DNA of 64,000 nucleotides from Henningerozyma blattae CBS 6284 (Eukaryota > Ascomycota > Saccharomycetes > Saccharomycetales > Saccharomycetaceae): positions 1,240,001-1,304,000 of the forward strand of contig NC_020186.1 in assembly GCF_000315915.1 (NCBI RefSeq), read 5' to 3'. Below the pieces are notes generated by a model that was given only the letters and a program-made list of their open reading frames with translations, had not been told where the DNA came from and ran no database searches. Position 1 is the first letter of the stretch. Each line of letters begins with the position of its first letter. Below, one piece after another: positions 29,512 to 38,732 of this stretch. A program made the translations under genes and the position numbers.

Positions 29512-32500
29512 GATGAATGTGGAAAAATACAAAAATAAACTGCCTATAAAATATCAAACTTATCATAATAAATATACCAAAGAGAATAATAATAATAATA
29601 TAGTAAGATTGGTTAATACATCAGACAAAACTTCTGACTTTGTGGTTATTGATACTGCATCAGGAATTAGCATGACACCTTTCAAAGAGCAACTAGTTGA
29701 CTTTATTCCCCTAACAAAAGAAAACCCTGGTCCATCATATTATGGAGTAGGAAATGATGATCAAGAAAAACCAATTTGTTTTGAAGGTTATGGATTTCTA
29801 CCAATTCGAGGTGATAATAATAAAATTATCCATATGTTTACATATTTGGTTCCATATGAAGATGCAATAATTTTATCTGCATTCAAACTATGGGAAATAG
29901 TTGGATATGGTTTTGAATCTGGAAAATATGACTTTTCAACTGTCAATAATTATAAAATACCAACAAAAATTATGGATCATACAATTTGGGTTCCTACTAA
30001 GCAAATAATTGCAGAATATACAAATGAAATTACAAATAAAAAAGTAAGAATAATAAAATCTTCTAAAATATCACTTTTAGAGGCTCACTTAAGACTAAAT
30101 CACCTACCTACTGTAGCAATACAAGAGTCTATCAAGAATAAGATTTTTGAGGATGTAGAAGTAATTCAGGAAAACAAGAATAATAATCATATATGGTGTG
30201 AAATATGTGTGGCTGGAAAAATGACAAAGCATTTTCACTACACGAATTCAATGAACAACTACACCATGCTAAAATCACCAGGATCATCCTGGAGTATTGA
30301 TTTATTTGGCCTAGTTAACAAAGTTTCCTCAGGTACTCCTAGATACATGATGATAATGGTTGATAATGTTTCAAGATATGTTATATGCACAACTCATCTT
30401 TACAAAACTGATGATGAAATTGTAGACCAAATTGATAAAAATATAAGATTTATTGAAACACAATTTGGAAGAAAAATACAAGAATTTATTACAGACAGAG
30501 GTTCTGAGTTTACCAATAATAACTTGAAACAATTACCTGAGAAAAAAGGAATTCAATTAAGATTTACCTCAACTCAAGATCACTCGGCTAATGCTAGAGC
30601 AGAAAGAGCAATTCGAACAATTATAACGGATACTAGAACACTACTGTTACAAGCTAAATTACCACTTAAATTTTGGCACTATGCAGTTATGGCATCTGCG
30701 GAAGTGAGAAACTGTACATATAATAAGAATACTAAAGATGCACCATTAAATGTAATATCCGAATTGCCTGTTAAGATAATATTACGTAATTTTTTACCTT
30801 TTGGAGCTCCAGCTACGATATGGAATCATAAATCTAAGAAAACATCTGCACCAAGCTTACAAGCAGTGGTTTTGTCAAAAGATCCACAGAGTTTTGGATA
30901 TTTCTTTTATATACCTAAGGAAAATAGAGTAATTACCACTACAAACTTTAAAATCCCTGATTATTCAGTAAATTCGCAACAGAAGAGTAATCCAGAAGAA
31001 ACCATTATTGCACGATTTAAAGCTAATGTTACATCTAAAATAGGTTCTACTAGAAATTTTGGATTTGATGAAGATGAGATTAATGAAGCATTTCCTGATA
31101 AAGAGTATGAAAATGATACTGAAGGTATAAATAATATTACGGTAGATGATAAGATAGTATCACAACAGTTGTTAAATGACCTTAATGAAAATGGTGAAGA
31201 AGAAATAATGGATACCGAAAGTGATTTTAGTCCTTCTAATATAGATCCTGACCTTATTGACAATGTTAATTTAGATGAAATTTTAGAACAACCTAACGTA
31301 ATTGAACTTATGAACAATGAGAATACAACAATTAACGAGGAAGACGAAATTAAGAATACAGACACTAATAATGAGAATATTGATAATGATATCAACAGTA
31401 ATAATGATAATAAAGACAAATATTCAATGTTAATAAATGAAAATAATTATAATAATTGCAATAATTCAAATGATGAGATGAATAATATATTACCATCTAA
31501 TGAAGACTATAACTCAATCACTGATGAACAAGAGAGTGTTGATTTAACAGAAGTAGTTCCATCATCACTAAATACAGACATCATAATACAGAGTAATAAT
31601 GATACAACAGCCGATGATAATAATCATGATATAAGCAATGATATTTCACTTTATTCAAACATTCCAATAACATCAGAAGATGAGAATGAAAATATAACTG
31701 AAACACATCCTAATGACATAATTAATGCTAATAGAGAATCAGATAACGCATCTATTATTGAAGATAGTATTGATAATTTCAATGAGGACAGTAAAAGTAG
31801 ATCAGAAATTGAACCAGATAGTAGTACAATAACAGTTAATGAAAGAGCTAATATGTATAAAAGAACCAGAGAAGAAGTTGATGTACAGGATAAGGAAACA
31901 GACAGTACATCAAATAATAATATTATAGAAACTAGCTCATCCAGATTATCATTCTCCAAGAAAAATTTACAATCTTTAGTTGGTCACAGAAATAATAGTA
32001 CAAGCAGAAAACCTAATCATAGCATACCAACTTATCTACAAGAAAGGAAGTCTGATCCTGTAACGCCACCTATAATACATCCTACATCGAAAAAACCTCG
32101 TTTACGAAAAGTACGTCGTATTTTACCACGTACCAACCGGCAAAATAAAATAAGATCGATTTACTATAAAGAAGCCATAACAAATAATAAAAATTTAAAA
32201 CAAAGAGAGAGATTTATCAAGTCATTCAAGAAGGAAGTTGAAAACTTGGTTAAGATGGGGGTTTATGACCCTGATATTCGCTTACCCAAATCAGCTATTC
32301 CCAAAAATAAGATAATATCTACAGTTATAGTATTCATTGTTAAACAAGATGGGACATGTAAGGCAAGGTATTGTGCTCGTGGTGATTTACAGAATCAAGA
32401 GTCTTACGGTAATACTGACTCCGCTATTTTAAGTCTTGATAGTCTTAAAGTTCTATTATCTGTTGCTAATAATAAGCAATTACACATTCGAACTGCAGAC

Positions 32501-33817
32501 ATCAGTCATGCTTTCCTATACGCTACTCTAGATGAGGAGTTATATATTAACCATCCATCAGATAAGAGGGTGTATACGCCACTAAAGAAAGCTCTTTATG
32601 GCTTGAAGCAAAGTCCAAAAAATTGGAATGAAACATTAAGAGAATTTATGAATTCTTATGATTTTTATGATACGGAGTTTGCTCCAGTTTTGTTTGCATC
32701 TTCGGATGGCAATAAACTTATAGCAGCGTATGTGGATGATTGTGTTTTAGCCGCAGAAACTGAAGAAGATCTGGATGAGATAATAGAAATGTTTAAGAAT
32801 ACATTTGAATTAAAAGTTATTGGAATAATGAATGAAGAAAAACAATTAGAACCAGATATTTTAGGTATAGACTTGAAATATGACTTGAATAAAGGAATCG
32901 TTACATTGAGTATGAAATCATACATTGACAAATTTAATGATGATTTTCCACTACTAAAACTGAAAGAATATGAGAATAACTTAACAACAGAACAAAAGAA
33001 AGATTTAACACCTCACTTTAGTGAATATAATTTAAATCCAAATGAATATATACTACTAATGAATAAGACTGAACACAAAGAGAAGGTTAAGTATATACAA
33101 AAATCTATTGGAAAGCTAAACTACTTAAGAACAAGAGGTAGGCTGGATCTGGAATTTGCAGTTAGCAATATTGCCAGATTTGCATTATATCCACATGTTA
33201 AAGTAATTAAAACTGTTGATAGATTAATTAAATATACTTATGTGAAAAGGGATCTCAATGTAGTAATGAAAAGAGAAAAGAAACAGCCTGATGAGATCAC
33301 AGTAATTACTGATGCTTCATTAGGATCAGAATATGATGTAACATCAAGAATTGGGGGTATAATATGGTTTGGAAACACATTTATGTTTGGGTTTTCAAAC
33401 AAACCATCAATTGTTTGTGACTCTTCGGCAGAATGTGAATTAGATGCTCTAAACAAAGGTGAAAAACTAGCTCTACATTTAAAGTTCAAGTTAGAAAAAT
33501 TATTTAAGAAAAATTTTAAAATTAATATTATTACGGATTCTAAACCTGTAATAGAATGGCTTAAAAAACCATATATTGTGGGTAGAACAAAGTTCCTTGG
33601 AATCAGAATTGGTCGTTTAAAAGAAAGACTAAAGGACAAGTCCACCTTTCTAAGAAAAATTGATGGATTGGAGAATGTAACCGATCCATTAATAAAACCG
33701 GTCAGCCCAACTGATTTCAAGAACCTAAATAAAATCATGGAAGGTAACATTACTCCACAAAACTTACTACCATTGACCAACCTTGTGGAGACTGAAGAGG
33801 GAGTTCGCAAGATGTAA
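29492..33817 (+). CDS. Retrotransposon Pol polyprotein (PR-IN-RT-RNase H)
   Basis: Expressed by +1 shift from Gag; the open frame runs from 29408 to 33817 (1469 codons, residue numbers from there). The aspartic protease motif DTASG is at 82-86. The integrase zinc module HLRLNH...CEIC is followed by the catalytic triad D298, D363, E399 (DD35E spacing). A long Asn/Asp/Glu-rich region (~530-870) ends in a basic stretch KKPRLRKVRRILPR that looks like a nuclear localisation signal. Reverse transcriptase carries YVDD at 1108-1111. RNase H has TDASLG, a glutamate-containing SSAECE segment, and TDSKPV. No stop or frameshift interrupts it, so the copy could still be competent. Confidence 0.95.
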   Translation, partial: GNMNNNRMNVEKYKNKLPIKYQTYHNKYTKENNNNNIVRLVNTSDKTSDFVVIDTASGISMTPFKEQLVDFIPLTKENPGPSYYGVGNDDQEKPICFEGYGFLPIRGDNNKIIHMFTYLVPYEDAIILSAFKLWEIVGYGFESGKYDFSTVNNYKIPTKIMDHTIWVPTKQIIAEYTNEITNKKVRIIKSSKISLLEAHLRLNHLPTVAIQESIKNKIFEDVEVIQENKNNNHIWCEICVAGKMTKHFHYTNSMNNYTMLKSPGSSWSIDLFGLVNKVSSGTPRYMMIMVDNVSRYVICTTHLYKTDDEIVDQIDKNIRFIETQFGRKIQEFITDRGSEFTNNNLKQLPEKKGIQLRFTSTQDHSANARAERAIRTIITDTRTLLLQAKLPLKFWHYAVMASAEVRNCTYNKNTKDAPLNVISELPVKIILRNFLPFGAPATIWNHKSKKTSAPSLQAVVLSKDPQSFGYFFYIPKENRVITTTNFKIPDYSVNSQQKSNPEETIIARFKANVTSKIGSTRNFGFDEDEINEAFPDKEYENDTEGINNITVDDKIVSQQLLNDLNENGEEEIMDTESDFSPSNIDPDLIDNVNLDEILEQPNVIELMNNENTTINEEDEIKNTDTNNENIDNDINSNNDNKDKYSMLINENNYNNCNNSNDEMNNILPSNEDYNSITDEQESVDLTEVVPSSLNTDIIIQSNNDTTADDNNHDISNDISLYSNIPITSEDENENITETHPNDIINANRESDNASIIEDSIDNFNEDSKSRSEIEPDSSTITVNERANMYKRTREEVDVQDKETDSTSNNNIIETSSSRLSFSKKNLQSLVGHRNNSTSRKPNHSIPTYLQERKSDPVTPPIIHPTSKKPRLRKVRRILPRTNRQNKIRSIYYKEAITNNKNLKQRERFIKSFKKEVENLVKMGVYDPDIRLPKSAIPKNKIISTVIVFIVKQDGTCKARYCARGDLQNQESYGNTDSAILSLDSLKVLLSVANNKQLHIRTADISHAFLYATLDEELYINHPSDKRVYTPLKKALYGLKQSPKNWNETLREFMNSYDFYDTEFAPVLFASSDGNKLIAAYVDDCVLAAETEEDLDEIIEMFKNTFELKVIGIMNEEKQLEPDILGIDLKYDLNKGIVTLSMKSYIDKFNDDFPLLKLKEYENNLTTEQKKDLTPHFSEYNLNPNEYILLMNKTEHKEKVKYIQKSIGKLNYLRTRGRLDLEFAVSNIARFALYPHVKVIKTVDRLIKYTYVKRDLNVVMKREKKQPDEITVITDASLGSEYDVTSRIGGIIWFGNTFMFGFSNKPSIVCDSSAECELDALNKGEKLALHLKFKLEKLFKKNFKINIITDSKPVIEWLKKPYIVGRTKFLGIRIGRLKERLKDKSTFLRKIDGLENVTDPLIKPVSPTDFKNLNKIMEGNITPQNLLPLTNLVETEEGVRKM

Positions 33818-33865
33818 GGATCGTGTATGGTCAGGTAGAATGATAAAAAGTTTGTTAAGAGGGTG

Positions 33866-34017
33866 TGCTGGAATATGATTATATCATTTTCTATCACGTG
33901 ACTGTTTAAGAAATATATTCATTTTAGTTATAGTATTTACTATATATTTCTAAATAAAGTAATCGTCTTATATCTTAAACACTGTATAACAATGTCTAAC
34001 TCTCTTGAATCCCAGTA
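33866..34017 (+). repeat. 3' LTR of the Ty4-like element (deleted)
   Basis: 152 bp; ends match the 5' LTR but two internal segments are missing (about 21 bp before CACGTGAC and about 42 bp after it), along with several substitutions. Freshly transposed copies have identical LTRs, so this LTR has decayed or been replaced. Confidence 0.9.
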
Positions 34018-34098
34018 AATACAACCTGTAACTACTGTTCTCACTACCATCCGAACTCTGAAACACCATCCTTGTCCTGTCAGTCTTGTATTACAACA
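34018..34098 (+). mobile_element. LTR family E fragment, right of the full element
   Basis: 81 bp homologous, inverted, to 28063-28145. It ends ATTACAACA, an LTR-like 3' end. With its partner it forms the inner part of the inverted repeat around the full element. Confidence 0.55.
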
Positions 34099-34103
34099 TT
34101 CTT

Positions 34104-34528
34104 TGTTGTAGATGAGATTGACTTTATACTCATCTACAAGTTGCTAACTAGAAATTATACATAACACTGAGCAACTGCTGGTTGCATACCTGTGAATATC
34201 TGTTCGATGCATAATCTCTACTAGTTAGCCAGTATTAATAAAACTGAGCACTCCTACCCTTGTAAGTAAGTTTATAAACAGTTCAATTAAAGTAAAATGG
34301 AAAAGCTGGCGTTGACCTTTGAAATGTATTTAAAGGCCAGCTTTTTCAGACTTAAGACATAAATTTATAGTTCCTTTATATAGTTATTTAGTTTAAAAAG
34401 AACAACAATTATATTCGTAAGTTCGAAGTATTAACTGGTGTTAAGTTAATAAGATTGTTAAGTTAAGTTTTGGTAGTTACTATTTAAGTGTATCGTACTA
34501 CTAAGTTGGTTTACAATATTCTTCAACA
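34104..34528 (+). mobile_element. Solo LTR, family B, copy 3
   Basis: 425 bp from TGTTGTAGATGAG to TATTCTTCAACA, ending 7 bp upstream of tRNA-Ser. It is highly similar, inverted, to 3405-3818 and carries the same hairpin at 34300-34347. No matching 5-bp flanks are seen. Confidence 0.85.
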
Positions 34529-34535
34529 AATAAGA

Positions 34536-34617
34536 GGCAACTTGGCCGAGTGGTTAAGGCGATAGATTAGAAATCTCTTGGGCTCTGCCCGCACAGGTTC
34601 GAATCCTGTAGTTGTCG
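34536..34617 (+). tRNA. tRNA-Ser (AGA)
   Basis: 82 nt with the long variable arm (GGGCTCTGCCCGC region), anticodon AGA and discriminator G. It matches yeast tRNA-Ser(AGA) with few changes. Only three bases (TTT) separate its 3' end from tRNA-Val, too few T for a Pol III stop, so the two are probably made as one dicistronic precursor. Confidence 0.96.
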
Positions 34618-34620
34618 TTT

Positions 34621-34694
34621 GGTTTCGTGGTCTAGTTGGTTATGGCATCTGCTTAACACGCAGAACGTCCCCAGTTCGATCCTGGGCGAAATCA
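34621..34694 (+). tRNA. tRNA-Val (AAC), copy 3
   Basis: 74 nt, identical to copy 2 and inverted relative to it. A T5 terminator follows directly at 34695-34699. Its internal A and B boxes are intact, so it could also be transcribed alone. Confidence 0.96.
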
Positions 34695-34717
34695 TTTTTA
34701 TAACTATTGTTACATCA

Positions 34718-35067
34718 TGTCACACATTCTTAATAGTTCAAATTATTAATATGTGGCGCAACTCTTTTTAGAAGTATTGTCATACATTCTAAGAATATGT
34801 ATCACGTGATTTCAAGGATTAATAATTATGTATATATTCATCAAGGTCAGACACAAATCATCTGACACGAAAAACAAATGAAGAAAGCAACGAACGGGTT
34901 GAGTTTCTAACTCTAGAGAAAAATATTAATATCTTAATTACCATACACAGTTAGATAAATAGAGTCTTTATGCCAAGTATAATATAGTTAGAACTCCGAC
35001 TTGCTGCAATAGAAGAAGGAGAAGGCATTTACAAGATACATAGATTGGAACCACAAAAATTGTGACA
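34718..35067 (+). mobile_element. LTR family D, copy 2
   Basis: 350 bp with TGTCAC/GTGACA ends, the inverted partner of 27593-27942. It contains ATCACGTGAT. The close identity shows the duplication is recent or maintained by gene conversion. Confidence 0.85.
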
Positions 35068-37046
35068 AGTATATAAAGCCCAGCATTCTCCTCTATAGGG
35101 ATCCAAATGAAAATGGATACAAGGGTATAAGAGATAGGTAAGAAAGGGTGGTTCTGAAAATCTGAAAACTAATATCAAAAAATATAAGATCTAGTTATAG
35201 ATCTATCCACATCTATAGTATATAACAGCAGTACCCTTAAATCAAACTATTAACGCTATTAACTATTAAGATCTAAGATTAAAAGATTCAAGAGTAATTA
35301 TAAAACTTATTAAGATTATGTGACACATCATTCGGAGTTTTTATGCTGGTTGGAAAATGTTTCTCGGTATATTATAAAACTCCGAACGCAAATAATTACC
35401 AAAAGAGGAAGTGATACCTACTATTTCTCTTTCCCCATCGAATAAATATTTCACATGAACACAACAAATTTATATATTTGAAATATAAAATGTACTAAAA
35501 ATCATTTAACAAATATTTTTAAGGTATTGGAGAATAATAGCTTACAACTGAGTCAGTGTCGAGAGTAATTTTTTTTCTCCATTTTAAGTTTAGTTTTAAT
35601 TCCAATTTGTTTACTTATTATACAAATAGTTCCTGGATGCAGAATGCTTTATAAATATTCAACATCTTTTGGTTTCCAGTACAGTTCACGGGTTTAATCC
35701 TATAAGCTACCCTATCAATTTCCCCAGCAATTACCGGTGTCGTAATATCTATCTTATATAGAAAAATAGAAGAGAGCCCTAATAAATGTCTGACAATTAG
35801 TTTTTAAGATTAGCTTCGTCATTTTTGTCTTTCATTATTAATACCTTTTGACTCATTACTTTTAAAATAGAAATTATTATTATGTAGTTTATTTTGTAGC
35901 TATATATATTGATAGTCTTCTAGTAATTTCTTCTTTTAATGAAATTGTTAAAAACTAAGTTTCTGTCACTAATTTTTTATGCACGTGGCACATGTCCTAC
36001 CAAATTTAGAAGCTGCAATTGATGTATAATATATTATTATACTTAGTTTAAGCTTTAATTAACATTTTTGATAATGATATTTTTTTAGTTATATAATTTT
36101 GGAAACTGTAAATTCAATAGTAAAATAAGTCTTATTAATAGTTTATGGTATTTGCTAAAAATAAAATGATATACTTATTGTGAATTTCTTCTCAAATTTG
36201 GCGTTTTCTGTTGTCGTTTTTCAGCCTTATATATTTGATACCTGAAATATATATTCTCTTTATTGCATGGAGTAGTTCTCTAAGATCAGATTGTTTCTCA
36301 GATAAAACAAGTAATAATAATACACCAAGGTATTTTCCAGGTGCTCTCCTTACAGAATATATCTAATATGATATGTAACAACTAACCAAAACCATATTTT
36401 TAAGATACTGTCACATGTACAACAGTTGTATATAAAATATGCAGATGATTTTTTTCGGTTAAAACTATTTAATGCAAAAGATTGTAATCTTTATTGAACT
36501 GTATGCTATTAGTTGGCTTGATTAGACTGTGGTAAAATGTAAACATCAAAAAGATATTGGTCTCTCAATGAAATGAATATCTAGCTTTACTAATTTCTAT
36601 CATAATTTAAGGCAAATATAAATTTATAATTATAAATGGATGACACTTATTAAGTACATCCAAAAATATGCCTCAGATAATGTATTTTCCCACTTTTTAA
36701 GATTCATTCATATTCAGAAAATACTTCTCTTTGAAATATATATATCTATCGAATAAATATATAATAAAGTAGCCTAATGCAAGAAATGATTGTCATTGAA
36801 TTTATGAAAGTAAAATGAAAGAAGGATGCAAATAGCAAAATTCGATACAAATATGAAGTTAGTTTTTCTGTAATGAGATGCATATGTATGATGATTTTTT
36901 CAGTGTTCTATCAGAGGAATCATTATTCCAGAATTTACATCATAATTTTTACTGAGATGTAATTGTAGCATAAAAGTATAACCATAAAATAATAGTCAAA
37001 CAACTTACAATTGTAAATATCTAGATTATAAGCCTAAATCCAAGCA
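35068..37046. other. Intergenic, retroelement cluster to LCB3
   Basis: 2 kb of AT-rich DNA with no ORF of note, no tRNA and no recognised LTR. A CACGTG lies at 35983-35988. It is the 3' side of LCB3. Confidence 0.6.
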
Positions 37047-38732
37047 CTACAAGACACCAAATAAACGGAATACGAAAGGGCAGAATAATAAGGTGACTGG
37101 GGGAATACCACTATAAATGAAATATCTCCCAATAATATCTATTACTGGAATTCCAATGTAAGGAATACATTCATTTTTATGTTTCTTCTCAGCGTCCTCT
37201 CTTAATTTAATTCTTTCCTCACGATCATCTTTCACGCCGCATTTCAGCATTATTGAATATATTAAAGGTTTACTAATAAAAGCTTTCCATATAATTACAC
37301 ACGGAACCCCTATTAGTAATCTTAAACAAACAGTTTTCAAATCAGTATTATGTTTCATTTGATCTACAAGTGTAAAGCCTGATACTTTCATTACCCAATC
37401 AGTAATTTCTAAGCCACCAATTACACCAATGAATGCAACACTATCTTCAAAGCACGGGCATTCATCAATTGGTCTCACATGTTTAAATAGAATTAAAAAC
37501 CCCCACGCTAATGATATAATTGGTAAGAAAAAATATTTTGATTTATCTAAGCCTTGTGCTAGCCATTTCCCAACCAATCTTGCTTGGAATACAAATATAC
37601 CAATAAATGTTCCACTGATTAAATCTAACATACCATGCATACCGCAGTATAATCTACCGATTACTAAAGTAAAATGATAAATCAAAGTTATTAGATATAA
37701 ACTTACCTTAAATTTCAATGAAAGATAGTCATTTTTATTAACATACCAGAATAGTAATAATGACATCCCAGTAGCATTTGCAGTATGAGAGGAAGGGGCA
37801 CCATATTCTCTTGCTGTATAATCACTTAGGGTGATACGATGAAGAGGAGGAGATTTTGGTCTTGGTAAACACCAAAAATCTTTTAAAAACCCAGAAATAT
37901 AAATTGTATAGGCCAAGATATACACCATATCAACAATTAATTCATATTGGCCAATCCAAGGTGGTATTGGCAAAAAAATCAAATAAAAATTATGAGACCC
38001 CAATAAAGACGAATAAGCAAAAAAATAATCTTTAAAATTATTACGGTTTGCTAGTTGAAATGCATATAAGGGTTGCGATTGATTATCTGTGAATTGTTTC
38101 AAATAACATCTTGTGGCAAATCTGAATGAAGACATTTTCGACTTGAAATGGATTGAAGGATGATTTCCTGGATCATTTAAAACATTTGTCTCTAAGATAT
38201 CCATTGGATCTGATAGGGATCTTGGTCTTTTCTTTCTTGGAAGTTGTAAAGAATTTTGAGGTTGTTGTTCTAGTTCAAATTCTTGTAGAATATAGCTTGC
38301 ATTGTTATTATTTGAACTAGAATAATTTAAATTGGGTAAACTACTATCATTAATAAGCGTTTGGTACGTTAAATCATTTTGGACATTAAAATCATCTTCA
38401 TCATTTACCTCGTTAATAGTATCCGCGTTTTCTTCCATACTATCATCGTTATTTGTATAATCAAATTCATTATCCTCAATCTGTGAATCTATTTGAAGGT
38501 TATTACTAATGTATTCTTCATTTGTTGGTAATAGTTGATCTTTTTTGAAAAAAGTTGCTGTTGCACTACCATTACCATTTAAATATGTGATACCATTACC
38601 ATTATTATTAATATTACTATTACTACTGTTATTGTTATTCGAGGATGAAGATGAGGAATTTGTATTATTAATATTATTAGTATATAGCGACATTGAAGTA
38701 GATCTTATTCTTGGTTCTTGATAGGGGGGCAT
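37047..38732 (-). CDS. LCB3: Sphingoid base-phosphate phosphatase (Lcb3/Ysr3)
   Basis: An ER membrane enzyme that dephosphorylates long-chain base phosphates so that exogenous bases can enter ceramide synthesis. It is a PAP2-family phosphatase with KDFWCLPRP (C1), YGAPSSHTAN (C2) and GRLYCGMHGMLD (C3), and about eight hydrophobic segments from residue ~240 on. The C-terminal ~390 residues match S. cerevisiae Lcb3/Ysr3 throughout (for example PGNHPS and HVRPIDECPCFEDSVAF). At 561 residues it is about 150 longer than S. cerevisiae Lcb3 (409), owing to a Ser/Asn-rich acidic N-terminus. The start at 38732 is the first ATG; an internal start is possible. Which of the LCB3/YSR3 paralogues it represents cannot be told from sequence alone. 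Confidence 0.93.
   Translation of the reverse strand: MPPYQEPRIRSTSMSLYTNNINNTNSSSSSSNNNNSSNSNINNNGNGITYLNGNGSATATFFKKDQLLPTNEEYISNNLQIDSQIEDNEFDYTNNDDSMEENADTINEVNDEDDFNVQNDLTYQTLINDSSLPNLNYSSSNNNNASYILQEFELEQQPQNSLQLPRKKRPRSLSDPMDILETNVLNDPGNHPSIHFKSKMSSFRFATRCYLKQFTDNQSQPLYAFQLANRNNFKDYFFAYSSLLGSHNFYLIFLPIPPWIGQYELIVDMVYILAYTIYISGFLKDFWCLPRPKSPPLHRITLSDYTAREYGAPSSHTANATGMSLLLFWYVNKNDYLSLKFKVSLYLITLIYHFTLVIGRLYCGMHGMLDLISGTFIGIFVFQARLVGKWLAQGLDKSKYFFLPIISLAWGFLILFKHVRPIDECPCFEDSVAFIGVIGGLEITDWVMKVSGFTLVDQMKHNTDLKTVCLRLLIGVPCVIIWKAFISKPLIYSIMLKCGVKDDREERIKLREDAEKKHKNECIPYIGIPVIDIIGRYFIYSGIPPVTLLFCPFVFRLFGVL

Larger units (their letters stand above)
28146..34017 (+). mobile_element. Full-length copia-type (Ty4-like) retrotransposon
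   Basis: A 5.87-kb LTR retrotransposon with intact gag and pol in overlapping frames and the copia order protease, integrase, reverse transcriptase, RNase H. The 5' LTR is 28146-28360 and the 3' LTR 33866-34017. The primer-binding site TGGTAGC follows the 5' LTR, and a short purine-rich tract AAGAGGGTG precedes the 3' LTR. The gag central region and frameshift site are most like the Ty4/Tsu4 lineage, though I could not align it formally. It lies between tRNA-Val and tRNA-Ser genes, the expected target zone. The two LTRs differ and there is no target duplication, so the present copy is a recombinant. Confidence 0.93.

Noticed and set aside
35390..35420. CTCCGAACG as a CDEIII core
   Set aside because: No TGTTT-TG half-site at the needed distance and no CDEI with an AT-rich spacer.
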